DNA of 64,000 nt, from contig CAJNDT010001313.1 in assembly GCA_905221615.1 (NCBI GenBank), forward strand, positions 704,501 through 768,500. Direction: 5' to 3'. Positions 20,256 to 30,222 of the stretch are shown in pieces. Under the pieces are notes generated by a model. That model was not told the DNA's origin, ran no database searches, and was given only the letters and a program-made list of their open reading frames with translations. Each line of letters begins with the position of its first letter. Position 1 is the stretch's first letter. The stretch is from Symbiodinium sp. CCMP2592 (lineage: Eukaryota; Sar; Dinophyceae; Suessiales; Symbiodiniaceae). The translations under genes were made by a program, and so were the position numbers.

Positions 20256-20362
20256 CTCCGAAAACCTTGGCCGAAAAGCAAAGATCTTCAGGCCGTCCCG
20301 AAGCCCGTGGCCGAAGTCCGAACTGTCAAGCAGTGGCTCCTAGCTCAGATTTCAACTTTCGG
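20256..20362 (+). CDS. Candidate exon, telomere-like donor
   Basis: A T-rich tract ending TCTCTGAAG precedes the frame LRKPWPKSKDLQAVPKPVAE then VRTVKQWLLAQISTF, mostly G/C-ending codons in the core. The donor is TTCGG|GTTTAGGG, so the 5' splice site lies in a telomere-like heptamer. It ends in phase 2, which matches the next exon. Function unknown. Confidence 0.58.
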
Positions 20363-20449
20363 GTTTAGGGTTAAAGGTTTAGGGTTTAGATTTTTGGGGT
20401 TTAGGGTTCCGGGTTTTCAATTTCACTTCTGCGGTTTATCTTGAACAAG

Positions 20450-20570
20450 GAGGGTGGCACAACCATCGGAGCATCTCGTAGAAGGTCACAGACCTTCCGG
20501 GCTTCAGGAGGAACGTGGCGCCGAAACTTCGGAGTTGAGGCTTGCAGAGCTTTGCGCATGTCCACCCTAA
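20450..20570 (+). CDS. Candidate terminal exon after heptamer intron
   Basis: After TTGAACAAG the phase-matched frame gives RVAQPSEHLVEGHRPSGLQE then ERGAETSELRLAELCACPP and a TAA formed by a CCCTAA unit. The intron between this and the previous exon is 87 nt and largely TTTAGGG-like. Other frames are also open here. Confidence 0.42.
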
Positions 20571-20626
20571 ACCCCTAACCCCTAAACCCTAAACCCTACC
20601 TAGGATTTTAGGTCTTGTTAAGGGTC

Positions 20627-20696
20627 CATGTGTCTATAACTGGTTTAGGGCCACAGTGTATTATATACTATTTTACGGGCACATGGACCCTTTAGG
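20627..20696. mobile_element. MITE-like element family O
   Basis: AAGGGTCCATGTG and CACATGGACCCTTT form the inverted ends. Confidence 0.7.
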
Positions 20697-20711
20697 GTCT
20701 CGGGATTGCAG

Positions 20712-20807
20712 GAAACGGCAGGCTTTTGCGGCGGTTGGTCGTAGTTAGACCCGACCTCCCGAAGCTGGACACAGGGACCCGAATGAAAGCGCTGTGGTGT
20801 TATATAG
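20712..20807 (+). CDS. Candidate exon next to MITE C2
   Basis: It starts after GGGATTGCAG, reads GRLLRRLVVVRPDLPKLDTG then TRMKALWCY, and meets the left end of C2 (GCTGATGG). Confidence 0.45.
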
Positions 20808-20905
20808 CTGATGGTATAAATCCTGCATTGTCTTAACGACCCTAGACTATGGAAATTATGGTATCTTCCTTATTATGGGTAATGCAGGATTTATCTCATC
20901 AACTT
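20808..20905. mobile_element. MITE family C, copy C2
   Basis: GCTGATGGTATAAATCCTGC and GCAGGATTTATCTCATCAAC. Confidence 0.9.
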
Positions 20906-21422
20906 TTTGTCTAGGCTCTTAAAAAAAAAGAAAGTTCAAGAAGCATGAGGGGCTTCAAGGAGAAGCTGGATCTCCAACTCCGGACTCTTTCGGGGTATCC
21001 GAAGCTTAGGGGTTTAGGGCTTAGGGGTTTAGTCCGAAGCAGGTGGCGGGATGGAGTTGAAGATACCTTCGAAACACTATAGGACCCTGTAGAACTGTAG
21101 AATGCGAGATAAAAACACTTGCTGGAACTTTCAAAGGAACGTCACAGCAACTATAGGGATTACTATAAGGGCTACAATAAGGGATTTAAGGATATAGGGA
21201 CCTTAATAGTTAGAATAGCGTCTTGGGGTTAATTATGCTGTAGACCCCATACACCAGGATCTTTGCCCAACTCAGGTTACGAGACGTCACGCGGCGAACT
21301 TCGACTGCCGGCAAGGCAGTCTATTGCTAGCCCAGGCTATAGGTCCAGGCCTTTAAGGGCTCCTTAAAGGGATCTACAGGGTTCCTTAAAGGGTTCTATA
21401 GGGTTTAGGGTCCAGGGTTGAG

Positions 21423-21634
21423 TACTTGGAGGATCATGGGACTTAGTAATTATAAGCCTATAAGGGCCTTACTTGGGGTTAGAAGTATAGTCACCCTCAT
21501 TATTATAACCCTACCTTAACCCCAAATAACCTACCTTTTTAGGGACTTATATAAAGAAATCATATTAGGGGGCCCTAAAACGGCAGGGTTCCTTAGGGTC
21601 AAGGTAGTTACTAAGTCCTATGATCCTCTAAGTA
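21423..21634 (-). mobile_element. MITE family A copy A8 carrying a nested family N element
   Basis: A-family ends at 21423 and 21634. The interior is expanded by TTAACCCCAAATAACCTACC through AAAACGGCAGGGTTCC, which recurs inverted near 43.43-43.51 kb. Confidence 0.85.
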
Positions 21635-21684
21635 ATAAAGATACTTGGCCCCGGCCTTGTGGCTTCGTCTCGTTTGCAGTTTAG

Positions 21685-21794
21685 ATATGGGAGCTCCCGA
21701 AAATTCGGGGTACCTTATTTTGGGGTCCTTCTAATATGGATCCTACTACTCCGGGTACTATGTTGGGGTCCCCTATTTTCAGAAACTTCCATAT
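21685..21794 (+). mobile_element. MITE family B, copy B2
   Basis: ATATGGGAGCTCCCGAAAAT and ATTTTCAGAAACTTCCATAT. Confidence 0.9.
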
Positions 21795-21995
21795 GAGCTC
21801 TTGGCATCCTTGGGGTGGGTTCACTCGGATGATGTAAGTTTGGGCTTCAGATGTTCTTTCTTCAAGGCTTGAGGTTACTGCTTCAGATTTCAGTTCGCAG
21901 CAGGCTTAAAAGTCCACACCGGAAGCCAAGCTCTTGCAGGAGTCTACCGGTGGCGTTGCATCAGGCCCCTTGCTCAACGTTCTGAGATTTGGTCT

Positions 21996-22340
21996 TTGGG
22001 CTTGGTGCGGGCTTTGCTTGAACACTTAGTTCAAACGAGTGCGTATGCTGCTTTCGGTGCACCTCGCAGTGGAGGACACCTGAGGGAACAAGCTGCATCC
22101 GGGATCAGTACCCTCGTGTCAAGCGGAATCGAAGACCCTCAGCTCTTGCTGATACTACCCAAAAGAATGGATGTTGGGGCATTGCTTTGTGGGCAGTGGG
22201 GCGGGGCAAATGATACTCTCATTGTAACTATAATTTGTCGAACTAGATTTCGTACCTTTGTTTGCTGGGCATTCGGTGCTTCAAATCCACACGTGACCTC
22301 GGTCCGAGATGATTTTCCCAGATCTTGCATTATCCCTTCA
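21996..22340 (+). CDS. Candidate long exon
   Basis: About 115 stop-free codons: LVRALLEHLVQTSAYAAFGA, then REQAASGISTLVSSGIEDPQ and further hydrophobic and polar stretches up to CIIPSF. Composition is protein-like and the frame ends near a partial family J element. No family recognised. A competing - frame is shorter. Confidence 0.5.
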
Positions 22341-22597
22341 TTCAGGAATATAGTGCAAGGTATATTCTCTAAGGTATATTAGGTGTATATATATTTTTAT
22401 ATATGTATGTATACACGTATTCTCCATACATTCTCTAATTGTGGGATTTGGAAGGTCTAGGCTTTTCCATTGAGTCCAAGGACCACAAGAAACCTCAGAA
22501 GCCCAGCCCATCCAGGCCGCTACCATGCATGCGCTCCGCTTCCGGGAAGCACCTGTGAAGACGTGCAAAAAAGATGGAGCGAGCAAGTGACTTCGGG

Positions 22598-22700
22598 GCC
22601 CTAAACCCTAAACCCTTATAAACCCTGAAGCCCTAAACCCTAAACCTTTAGACCCTAAACCCTAAAGCCCTAAACCCTAAACCCTAAGCCTCACACCTAA
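22598..22700 (-). repeat. Telomere-like array, CCCTAAA orientation
   Basis: CCCTAAACCCTAAA units upstream of an exon candidate. Confidence 0.88.
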
Positions 22701-22724
22701 GCTACATCTGTTTTCTGTCGATAG

Positions 22725-22835
22725 CAAAGTCGGGGTGAACAGCGCAAATTTGTTTCCAGTGGTGGGTTCAGCGAAGCCCAACGCCCCAAAGCCATCTAAT
22801 GTTTTCAGACGTCAAGGAGAAAATTACCAAAGCAC
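22725..22835 (+). CDS. Candidate exon
   Basis: A strong acceptor (CATCTGTTTTCTGTCGATAG) precedes VGVNSANLFPVVGSAKPNAP then KPSNVFRRQGENYQ. A CCCTAAA array lies just upstream. Function unknown. Confidence 0.48.
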
Positions 22836-23221
22836 CAAGTCTAATCATGAAGGCCCTATACTAAAGTGTCAGGAAATGTAACTCAACATGTGCACTACAG
22901 CAGTCTGCTACAGGAGTCTGTGACTGCCTGTACACTTACCATGTTCCCAAAGCTGTGAGGAGACTCATTGCAAAAAGGCACCTTAGTTTAACACTCTACA
23001 AAGCCCTGCAGGCCATTATAGGAACTTCCAAAAGCAGAAATCCTTATAGACCCCTGATTAATCAGAGTCCTTCTAAGAACTCCCATAGAGAGCCCCATGT
23101 CAGCTCTGATTCGACAGGCCTCTGAAAGAGCAGCTCCGCCGGTGGTCTACGCGCCTGGCTTTGCGTGACGAGGCAAGCCGTATAAAACTCTGGAGCGGAG
23201 GGCTTGGGGTTATGATAAGTC

Positions 23222-23350
23222 CAAGGGTAAAAGGAGGGACCCTTAGTAAGGACCCCTAAATATATACCTTTATTATAGCTATTATATACCCATCATATAG
23301 CCCATTATAGGGTAGGGGTCCCCATTAGGGGTCCCTCCCTTTCCCCTTTG
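23222..23350. mobile_element. MITE family E, copy E2
   Basis: Inverted ends AAGGGTAAAAGGAGGGACCC and GGGTCCCTCCCTTTCCCCTT-like. Confidence 0.9.
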
Positions 23351-23477
23351 AATAAGGGGCTGAGGGGTTATGGTTTATTCGGATATATAGGGTTTAGGAT
23401 TCAGGACCTTTTTTGGTTTCGGTTTTGTCGCTTGGCTTACTTGTTCAGACTTCTAATCCTTGCCCAGCTTCCCACAG

Positions 23478-23572
23478 TCCCCTCAGGAATTATTACTATT
23501 TTGTTCATATAAAACCCAAGAGAGTACTAACACTAGTTTCTTTGTTATGGGGGGGGGGGTATAGCTTCGCAT
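23478..23572. repeat. Dispersed repeat family S, copy 1
   Basis: Shares CATATAAAACCCAAGAGA and an ATAG-ending tail with 50930-51025 and 53215-53320. No clear terminal inverted repeats. Confidence 0.75.
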
Positions 23573-24096
23573 TTCCAAGCTGCCGGCCTCGGTTTGAGTT
23601 GGAGATGGAGTCGTGTCAGAGGTACTTCAGTTCGCTCAATGCCTAAACGCTAAGCTTCCCTAAACCCTAAACCTTGGCTTATGGTTCTTGCAAGACTGCT
23701 GCGACGAGGACAAGCCGAATTTTGTAGCCGAAATCGTCAAGGCCAGAAGTCGGATCTCTGATCCCACAAGGCCTAAGCATAATCCTCCCTTACATAGATC
23801 GCGCTCATTCTGGTAATGCATGTAGTATGTGCTTTTTCGAACAACACGCACAATATTCCTCAGATCGTTCCTTATAGGAAAAGGTGGGGATAATTTCCCC
23901 AAACCTTAGAGTCGACCCCTAACCTTGAAGCGTCGGACTCGTACAGTAGGGTCGGAAGGATGAACAAGAGTATCCCCTATCGTCCCTCGTATAGCTTTAC
24001 CAAAATATACCACAACACCTGCTCTATTTCAAATAAAAGCATGTATAGTAGAAAAATCTGGTTCAGAGCTTGGAAGATACCCCGAAAACCCTAAAC

Positions 24097-24340
24097 CGTA
24101 GTGGCAGGTGTGGCTGGAATTTACCCTTGGCTCGCTCCGGGCCGAGTGCCTCCTCCTCGCCGACACTATGCTGGCCACCCCAAGGGCGGTTTCGAGTTTA
24201 GGGCTTTGCGGTCTAAACGAAGGTTTTACAGCATTTGACTCCGAGGTCAGGGGCATTTCAAATTTAGACGTGGTATGCTCTTGACCTTGTAGGGCTCTCG
24301 GTGGGTTTGCTTGTTTCCAGTCTTTTGCAGGGTTGGGTTT
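24097..24340 (-). CDS. Candidate minus-strand exon with telomere-like donor
   Basis: On the - strand the frame runs through FEMPLTSESNAVKPSFRPQS and LGVASIVSARRRHSARSEPR to a donor TACG|GTTTAGGG. Third positions become G/C-rich towards the donor. This is the best - strand exon and shows the heptamer donor is not limited to + genes. Confidence 0.45.
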
Positions 24341-24659
24341 GGAGGGCTTGCTGCTGAAACAGTCTATATGCACTGCTCCTGGTAATGTAGAGGGGTTTGT
24401 AGGCTAGGGTTTCAAGAGTTGTATTGCTGGCCGTGAGGCCTCCGTAGTAGGATTTGCACGAGTCGTGACTTCGTTGTAACATGTTTGTTAAGATGTGTAG
24501 GCGCATGTGCTGAATCGGGAGTGGGTTATGCTGTTTGTCGTTCCAGGTAGACTTTGGTAGAAGTTTTGCTTCATGCAAAACGTCGGCCGATTGTCGCCAT
24601 CTTCTGAGATCATGTGGGCTGCGGAATATTTGTATTTGTAACGGCGAAACGACAAGCTT

Positions 24660-25092
24660 CCCTTAATTTAAAACGGCGAGCAAGACAACCCAAGTCCTCC
24701 ACTCGTCAACTCGCGGTGAGCATCCGCAGTGAACAAATCGCAAGACCGGAGATGCGGCTACTTTTGATCTCTTCCTATATAGCCAAGCCCGGAACAGAGA
24801 TCTAGTACATTCGCAAGCCAATCCACGGCCAGACGATGCACGATGGCTTCGTGGCAGTTGTCGTGGTTCGACTGCATTTGACATGTCTGGGTGGCAAAGG
24901 GACACTTAACTGAATCTCCCTAGGCTTCCGGCAGATAATTGCATACGTAACACCTACAGCATTTGGGCAACTCCAGCGTGAACGAGCAAGCTCCTCCTCC
25001 CGACATGGACCCACTTCGTTCAAGTCTCTGGCTGTAGAACCTATATGAAATCGCAGTGGGGCTTGGTTCATGGCAACCCTGGTATTATGCAC
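24660..25092 (-). other. Open frames, mainly - strand, unresolved
   Basis: Two - frames (24663-24905 and 24802-25092) and one + frame overlap. Peptides such as KPREIQLSVPLPPRHVKC are protein-like, but exon limits cannot be fixed. Confidence 0.28.
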
Positions 25093-25139
25093 AATGTTGT
25101 GGTTTGAATCCCCGAAGACCCATAATTGCCATCATTCAG

Positions 25140-25232
25140 GCCCCATTGCGTTTAATTACTTCGGCTGTGGAGTGCGGGGTTCCAGGATGCAGTTCCTTTG
25201 ACCCGGCTGCAGGGTATCTATACGGGGTTAGG
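25140..25232 (+). CDS. Candidate exon with canonical splice sites
   Basis: The acceptor GCCATCATTCAG and donor TTAGG|GTAAAC bound exactly 31 codons reading APLRLITSAVECGVPGCSSF then DPAAGYLYGVR. FDPAAGYLYG is loosely like the FDxxTGxLxG of CADG repeats, but the WL is missing. Function open. Confidence 0.48.
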
Positions 25233-25477
25233 GTAAACAGTGGGGTTGTAGGTCCTCCCAACAGTGTTGTTCCTAAGTCAATGTCACTATACAGCAGAAT
25301 GTAGGATTTCTATATGCGTAATCTGTTATTTGGTTTGGGAGAGTATACCTCGTATCAATACCTAGGACCCTGTAGGAGAATCAGGGTTGGAAATCGCAGA
25401 CGTGACAAGTATAGAAGGTATAGACGTAGGCTAAGGTGCATGAGCAGTGACCTCTGAGATGGGTACTTGGACCCTCA

Positions 25478-25984
25478 TTGTGTGACTTCCTCATTTTCCT
25501 TGTTTGTGATTGCACTGGTGTTTTGCGATGGTTACCCAAATCCTGTCCTGGGTTCTTGTTAAAGCATGATATTGGGGAGACCTTACTACTGAAGTCGCCG
25601 GCAAACTTAAGAAGCCCCTGCTGTCGTAGCTTGCTCTCGGGCTCTAGCTACCCAAATAGTAAGTATCTGGAACTAGAAGGTTAGATGAAGGTCCTTGACA
25701 ACGGGCACACCAAGAGATTTTCATTGCAAGAGACAGCGAGCACACCAAGAGACTTACATCGCAAGGGCCTCAAATTGAAACAGATGTACTATGCCTTGGG
25801 TTCCCGCAAGTATCGTCATCAGAGTATACAGCCCCGAGGCCCCCCGGAATTACTGCTATTCCTCGTAGGCCTAGACCCTATAAAGCCTAAGTCTAAGTTG
25901 TCGGAGCCGCAGCCTCAGCTGGGGTTTGCCTTGAAGGTGGTTAATGGTGAGGGTGGATACTTAGTCCCCTCAACTACCCTCTAA
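25478..25984 (+). other. Two consecutive open frames, uncertain
   Basis: 25478-25684 and 25685-25984 are stop-free in different + frames (for example DLHRKGLKLKQMYYALGSRK). A family F-like patch and a family T repeat follow. The coding call is weak. Confidence 0.3.
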
Positions 25985-26040
25985 CGCACACTAAATACCC
26001 ACTATGGGGCTCCATTAAAGGGCCATTGGGGGGGTCCTGA
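25975..26040. repeat. Dispersed repeat family T, copy 1
   Basis: Shares AAAGGGCCATTGGGGG with 56524-56612. Confidence 0.65.
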
Positions 26041-26124
26041 TTCTTTCCGTTGTGAGGCTCCGACTAGCAGCTCGCTCGGAGTTTCGAAGGCTTCAGCAGT
26101 TGGGAGAGGGCCTTTAAAGAAAAA

Positions 26125-26240
26125 CAACCCTAAGTCAGCGCTTAACCCTTTAACGCTTATATAACCCTTAAACCCTTAACACTTAAGGCCTTAAACCCTT
26201 AAGCCCCTGAGCCCTTAAACCCCGAACCCTCAAAGTAAAC
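26125..26240 (-). repeat. Telomere-like array, CCCTTAAA variant
   Basis: ACCCTTAAACCCTTAA units, an octamer variant of the usual heptamer. Confidence 0.8.
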
Positions 26241-26262
26241 ACCTAAGTATCATCATGGCAAG

Positions 26263-26330
26263 GGCTGGAACTACTTCGATCGCCTTTGGCCGCTTTGGGA
26301 GTGGGCCGCCGTCTCGCCTGGCTTACGGGG
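26263..26330 (+). CDS. Candidate exon, GC3-rich
   Basis: The frame GWNYFDRLWPLWEWAAVSPG has almost only G/C third positions. A second open frame (MARAGTTSIAFGRF) overlaps. CCCTTAAA precedes and GTTTAGGG follows downstream. Confidence 0.43.
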
Positions 26331-26728
26331 TGCTGGGTGCTTCAGGCTTTCAGCAGTTTAGTAACGGTTTAGGGTTTAAGGTTAAATACTACAGGGTCCT
26401 GAATAGTTTGTAAGACTATTGTGGAGCGTGGAGGGGGAGGGCGGTTACTATGATACTTGGTAGTATAGGATTTTATTCCCCAAAACCCTATTCTAATTGC
26501 TAGTAGGAGTTCAGGAGTTGGCTTGGAAGCTGTCTCCTTCGCGGGAATACGCCGCATATCTCGCCCGAAGGTGCTTTAATGGAACCCAAGACCTGCAGCA
26601 AAAGCTCCCTACCCGGTTTGGGGTTTAGGGTTTAGGTACTACTTGGAGGTTCATGGGTACTGGTAGGTCCCCTAACACAGGTAATGAAAGTAGTTAGTTG
26701 GGTACGTGTGGTCCATAAGCCTCACCCC

Positions 26729-26812
26729 CAGTTTTGGATCACCAGCCTGAGCCCGACACCAGCCTCGGGCGGGGATGCCGAAAGTTCTTCAATGAACGAG
26801 CATTGTGCATTT
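26729..26812 (+). CDS. Candidate exon upstream of MITE B3
   Basis: The frame PVLDHQPEPDTSLGRGCRKF then FNERALC is GC3-rich and ends at B3. Confidence 0.42.
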
Positions 26813-26920
26813 GGGAGTTTCCGAAAATTAGGGGGTTACCTTATCTTGGGGTCCTTATAATAAGGATCCTATTATTTAGGGTACTATATTAGGGTCCCCT
26901 ATTTTCGGAAACTCCCATAT
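26811..26920 (+). mobile_element. MITE family B, copy B3
   Basis: TTGGGAGTTTCCGAAAATTA and CTATTTTCGGAAACTCCCAT. Confidence 0.92.
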
Positions 26921-26964
26921 ACCCCTAAACGTTTCAGGGTTGGGTTTGGAATCCTGGAGGAGAA

Positions 26965-27065
26965 GCTCGCGCGCAGCTGAGCCTCGCACATGGCATATAC
27001 TCCCAAGGTCGACGTGCACCGCCGGCATCGAAGCCCAAGTTTCACCATTATCGCCGCTACCAGGT
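26965..27065 (+). CDS. Candidate exon between B3 and F3
   Basis: The frame MAYTPKVDVHRRHRSPSFTI then IAATR is GC3-rich. Another + frame is also open. Confidence 0.38.
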
Positions 27066-27067
27066 TC

Positions 27068-27176
27068 ATAGTATAGGGGTCTAAATAATTACCAATACTA
27101 TGTGGTCCCTTAATGTAATTCTAGTATAGTCGGCCCCAAAACCCTGTTCTATTTATTGAGGCCTCTATATTAGTCA
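27068..27176 (+). mobile_element. MITE family F, copy F3
   Basis: TATAGGGGTCTAAATAATTA and GAGGCCTCTATATT. Confidence 0.9.
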
Positions 27177-27721
27177 AGCTCAATCCTGAAATGCTTTCAG
27201 CCCAATGAGTCGGAGCTTTCAGGTTCGAGACCGGTCCAGTTGAGATTCGCACCATCTTTGCTTCAGGTTGACGGTTTACAGTTTACATCCTGTGCCTTAC
27301 AGTATGGGTCCTCTGGCCTCTTCAGCGTACACACTGTCCCTACAGCTAATTAGGAACCTTTTTCGCCATGGGGACCCTTATGTCGGGATTGCCCCCAACA
27401 CCTGCAGCCCCAAACCTAAAGCCTAAACCCCGTGATTTCAAAAAGCAATTCGCCAGGTCTTCTGTGCACGCTGTGGCACTGGTCGTGTCCAGCTCGCTGC
27501 CGACGCCTTCTCCCGTGCGGCTGGGGCCCTCCAAGCTCGCTTGTTTTGAGATTCAAGAAATTCGAGGGTTGCGGTTTTATTCCCTCCATTTTAATGATTT
27601 TGGAGTTTATGTTGTTATGGTTTCGACGTTTAGGATGTCGGGCAGGGATTTTGGGGGGAGTGTGGTCGTAAATTCGAGGTGTCAGCTTCCACTTTACCGG
27701 GTGATTCGAAGAGATGGCCTT

Positions 27722-27900
27722 GATAGATATAGATATGGAGATAGTGAAGTAGAGGGGCATAGACATAGGTGTAGATGCCGATTCATATTAATATAGGTGT
27801 AGATAGGGATATAGAGGCAGACATCTTTATAGACACAGATGCAGATACAGATATAGATGGTTAGATCTAGGTAGACAGATTCATAGATAGTTAGATAGTT
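27722..27900. repeat. Degenerate ATAGAT microsatellite
   Basis: Imperfect TATAGATATAG and TAGATAGAT units over about 180 bp. Confidence 0.85.
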
Positions 27901-28018
27901 GCGGTTGTTAGTTCGCCTCGTGTGTCCCATTCAGATCCATCAGAGGTTTCACGGTTGCACGAATCACAGCCACGGGAGGCTTAGCACCAGTTACTATGGT
28001 CATTAACACATCGCACAG

Positions 28019-28204
28019 TTGCTCCATTTGCCGTGGCAGGTCGAGTATCATCGCGCCATCCGCCGCCTGTCTGTCGAGAATGCGTCACGATGCTCAGACG
28101 CCGAACAAGGCTCATGTGTGGTACCTGTGTGGTTTAGTTTGAAAAGGCGGAGCTCAAACCAGGCATTTCGGCGTTCAAACTCTTCCAGCCCGAAGTGTGG
28201 TTAG
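28019..28204 (+). CDS. Candidate exon
   Basis: The frame LHLPWQVEYHRAIRRLSVEN then ASRCSDAEQGSCVVPVWF, with GC-rich third positions in the first 35 codons. Function unknown. Confidence 0.5.
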   Translation: MLHLPWQVEYHRAIRRLSVENASRCSDAEQGSCVVPVWFSLKRRSSNQAFRRSNSSSPKCG

Positions 28205-28442
28205 ACCATTAGGCTACTTTCTGCAGGTAGCTGGAGCCCTACCTAGTCTATCTATCTACCTGTGTATATATATATATATATACACATATATATATATATA
28301 TATATATGAGATTTTTTGTAGATGGGGCTTCTCGAGGCCCAAGCGTCCCCGTTGCCTAAGGTCTCTTCGAGACGTCCGAGATCGACCCATCATCTTGGAG
28401 GCTCGGGACTCAGGCTCACATGGGCTTTTGGGATTATAGGAA

Positions 28443-28530
28443 TAAGGGTTTGGGGTTTAGGGTTTAGGATGGGGGTTATGGTTTAGAGTTTATAAAGGCT
28501 CATAGGGTTTCCAGGGTTTAGGGCAGGGTT
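28443..28530 (+). repeat. Telomere-like array, TTTAGGG orientation
   Basis: Follows an open frame (28320-28440, with RSLRDVRDRPIILEARDSGS). Confidence 0.82.
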
Positions 28531-28539
28531 GGGTGGGGA

Positions 28540-28640
28540 GGGTGTTGCTAGTGGCAAGGAAGTCTTGCTGCAGGGCTCACTTGGGGCGGAGGGCGGAGGA
28601 AGCACCCTTGTGTTACCTTGAGCGCCTAAACCGCCTAAAC
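28540..28640 (+). CDS. Candidate exon, two frames
   Basis: GC3-rich in two frames: GKEVLLQGSLGAEGGGSTLV, or VARKSCCRAHLGRRAEEAPL. TCTTGCTGCAG could be an acceptor inside it. Confidence 0.38.
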
Positions 28641-28715
28641 CCTGAAGCCTCAACCCAAGTCATGTGTTTCTGTTTGAAGTTTGCATGCCCAAGACAACGG
28701 CGTTGCCATAAACTC

Positions 28716-28806
28716 CCAAAGGGTCCCAAGTAGATCTCTCCTAGAATGTAGAGTACTATTACGTTTCGGGAAAGTATTTTCCACAACAGTGCCTAGGACC
28801 CTTTGG
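28716..28806. mobile_element. MITE family K, copy K2
   Basis: TCCCAAAGGGTCCCAAGTA and CTAGGACCCTTTGGGAC. Confidence 0.8.
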
Positions 28807-28903
28807 GACAGGCACTTGGGCCACCGGATTCCCTGGTCCTGCGAGGCTATGCACCTCGAAGCCCCGCATCCAGAATCCGAAGTTTTGCAGGGTTTTCCTT
28901 ATA

Positions 28904-28982
28904 TTAACCTCAAATAACCTGCCTTTTTTAAGGGCTCTTACTGTGATTCCTTCTACAAGTCCGAGAAAGGGTAGGCTGTTCA
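28904..28982. mobile_element. MITE family N, copy N4
   Basis: TTAACCTCAAATAACCTGCC and GAAAGGGTAGGCTGTTCAGG. Confidence 0.7.
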
Positions 28983-29018
28983 GGGTCCAGAACGGTTTGG
29001 GGTTCCATAGCACACAAA

Positions 29019-29155
29019 TTCAACGATACACCTGAAAGTCAAGCTGAGGCACTGGAGAAGCTCTTTCGCTGCGTCTTGACCGCACAATCCGGGCCTTGTG
29101 CATGTCTGATTCTTCCACAGCTTGCGGTTTCCGGATCTGTAGTTCTTGCATTTGT
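29019..29155 (+). CDS. Candidate exon or C-terminus
   Basis: The frame DTPESQAEALEKLFRCVLTA then a hydrophobic stretch (LILPQLAVSGSVVLAFV) ends at TAA. Helix plus hydrophobic tail; function unknown. Confidence 0.43.
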
Positions 29156-29189
29156 GTAAACCCTAAACCCTCAACCCCCTTAATCCCCC

Positions 29190-29265
29190 GTGCTTGCGTC
29201 AGTCAGGATTTTGGAGTTGGTGGCTGCAGGAGTCCCCGTTCTTGAGACTCAGAGCTTGGGTTAGT
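29190..29265 (+). CDS. Candidate exon
   Basis: The frame VLASVRILELVAAGVPVLET then QSLG. CCCTAAA sequence lies upstream and a long TTTAGGG array downstream. Confidence 0.35.
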
Positions 29266-29284
29266 ATCTGTTCCACGGCTGGGA

Positions 29285-29445
29285 TAGGTTTAGGGCCCAG
29301 GGCTTAGGGGTTTAAGGTTGTTTAGGGGTTAGGTTTTTGTTGGGGGGGTTTCGGGGTTTGGGTTTAGGGGTTTAGGGTTTCTAGGGTTTCGGGGTTTGGG
29401 TTTAGGGCTTAGGGGTTTTAGGGTTTTAGGGTTTGAGGTTGGATC
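29285..29445 (+). repeat. Telomere-like array, TTTAGGG orientation
   Basis: GTTTAGGGG and GTTTCGGGGTTTGG units over 160 bp. Confidence 0.85.
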
Positions 29446-29449
29446 CCAG

Positions 29450-29546
29450 AGCACGACTCGACTGCACCAGAGGGCCGGGACCCCCTATGGATGCCTCCCA
29501 TCCGAGGCTCGTCCCAGATGGAAATGGTGCCGGAGTCTTACTGGCC
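29450..29546 (+). CDS. Candidate exon between heptamer array and MITE F4
   Basis: The acceptor GTTGGATCCCAG leads into HDSTAPEGRDPLWMPPIRGS then SQMEMVPESYWP, with third positions almost all G/C. F4 begins at the exon end. Confidence 0.5.
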
Positions 29547-29652
29547 AAGATAGGGGCCTTAGTAATTAGACTAGCGCTTTTGGGGTCCATTATACCATAA
29601 TTAGAATAAGGAGCCCCAAACTAGTATGGGTAATTATTGAGGCCCCTACAGT
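29547..29652 (-). mobile_element. MITE family F, copy F4
   Basis: Reverse orientation: ATAGGGGCCTTAGTAATTAG to TAATTATTGAGGCCCCTA. Confidence 0.9.
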
Positions 29653-29745
29653 ATTGCAAGCGTGGACTTGGGAGGTTGTGCTGCAGGTCTTGACGGAGTT
29701 TGAGGCTTCCAACTGATTTCAACTATCCTATCCCTGCCCCTGTAG

Positions 29746-29808
29746 CAATGAATGAGCTATTGAAAAAGCTCGGAGGGTGGATAGTGCTCGAACTGGAGAG
29801 AGGAGGTC
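29746..29808 (+). CDS. Candidate exon
   Basis: A strong acceptor (CTATCCCTGCCCCTGTAG) is followed by MNELLKKLGGWIVLELERGG and P, then TAA; GAGGAG|GTCCC could also be a donor. Confidence 0.43.
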
Positions 29809-29849
29809 CCTAAGGAAAAGTCTGTGCATGGACTCAGGCCCCTACATGC

Positions 29850-30062
29850 AGTAGTACTAATAATCAAAATAGTAGTAAGAATGACAGTAGTGTTAATAGT
29901 ACCAACAGTAGGAAGAATGCTGGTAATAAGACTGGCATAACGTAGTCATTATAGTAATAGTTGTAAGAGAAGTAGCAACAGTTGAAATAGTTGAAATAGT
30001 AGCAATGGCAGTAATAGTAGTAAAAGATAGTAAAAGTAATAACAGTAGAAATAGTAACAATA
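29850..30062. repeat. Degenerate AGTA/ATAGTA simple sequence
   Basis: A-rich imperfect trinucleotide-like sequence with TAGTAATAG motifs. Confidence 0.75.
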
Positions 30063-30222
30063 CAAAATGTCCCTTTCTGTTTGGTCGGGATATCTAGGTG
30101 TCCTGGACACAGGAAGACTTACGCACGAAGTCTATGTGTTTGAGTGGCCCTTGACCCAAGCAGTCAGAGCACGTTCCCACTTAGTCACTTTGCGGCCCCA
30201 AAAGCAAGTGCTCTGCTTGGGT

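Noticed and set aside
25095..25112. tRNA B-box-like GGTTTGAATCCC
   Set aside because: No cloverleaf could be built around it and no A box is at the right distance. No tRNA or rRNA gene was found anywhere in the window.
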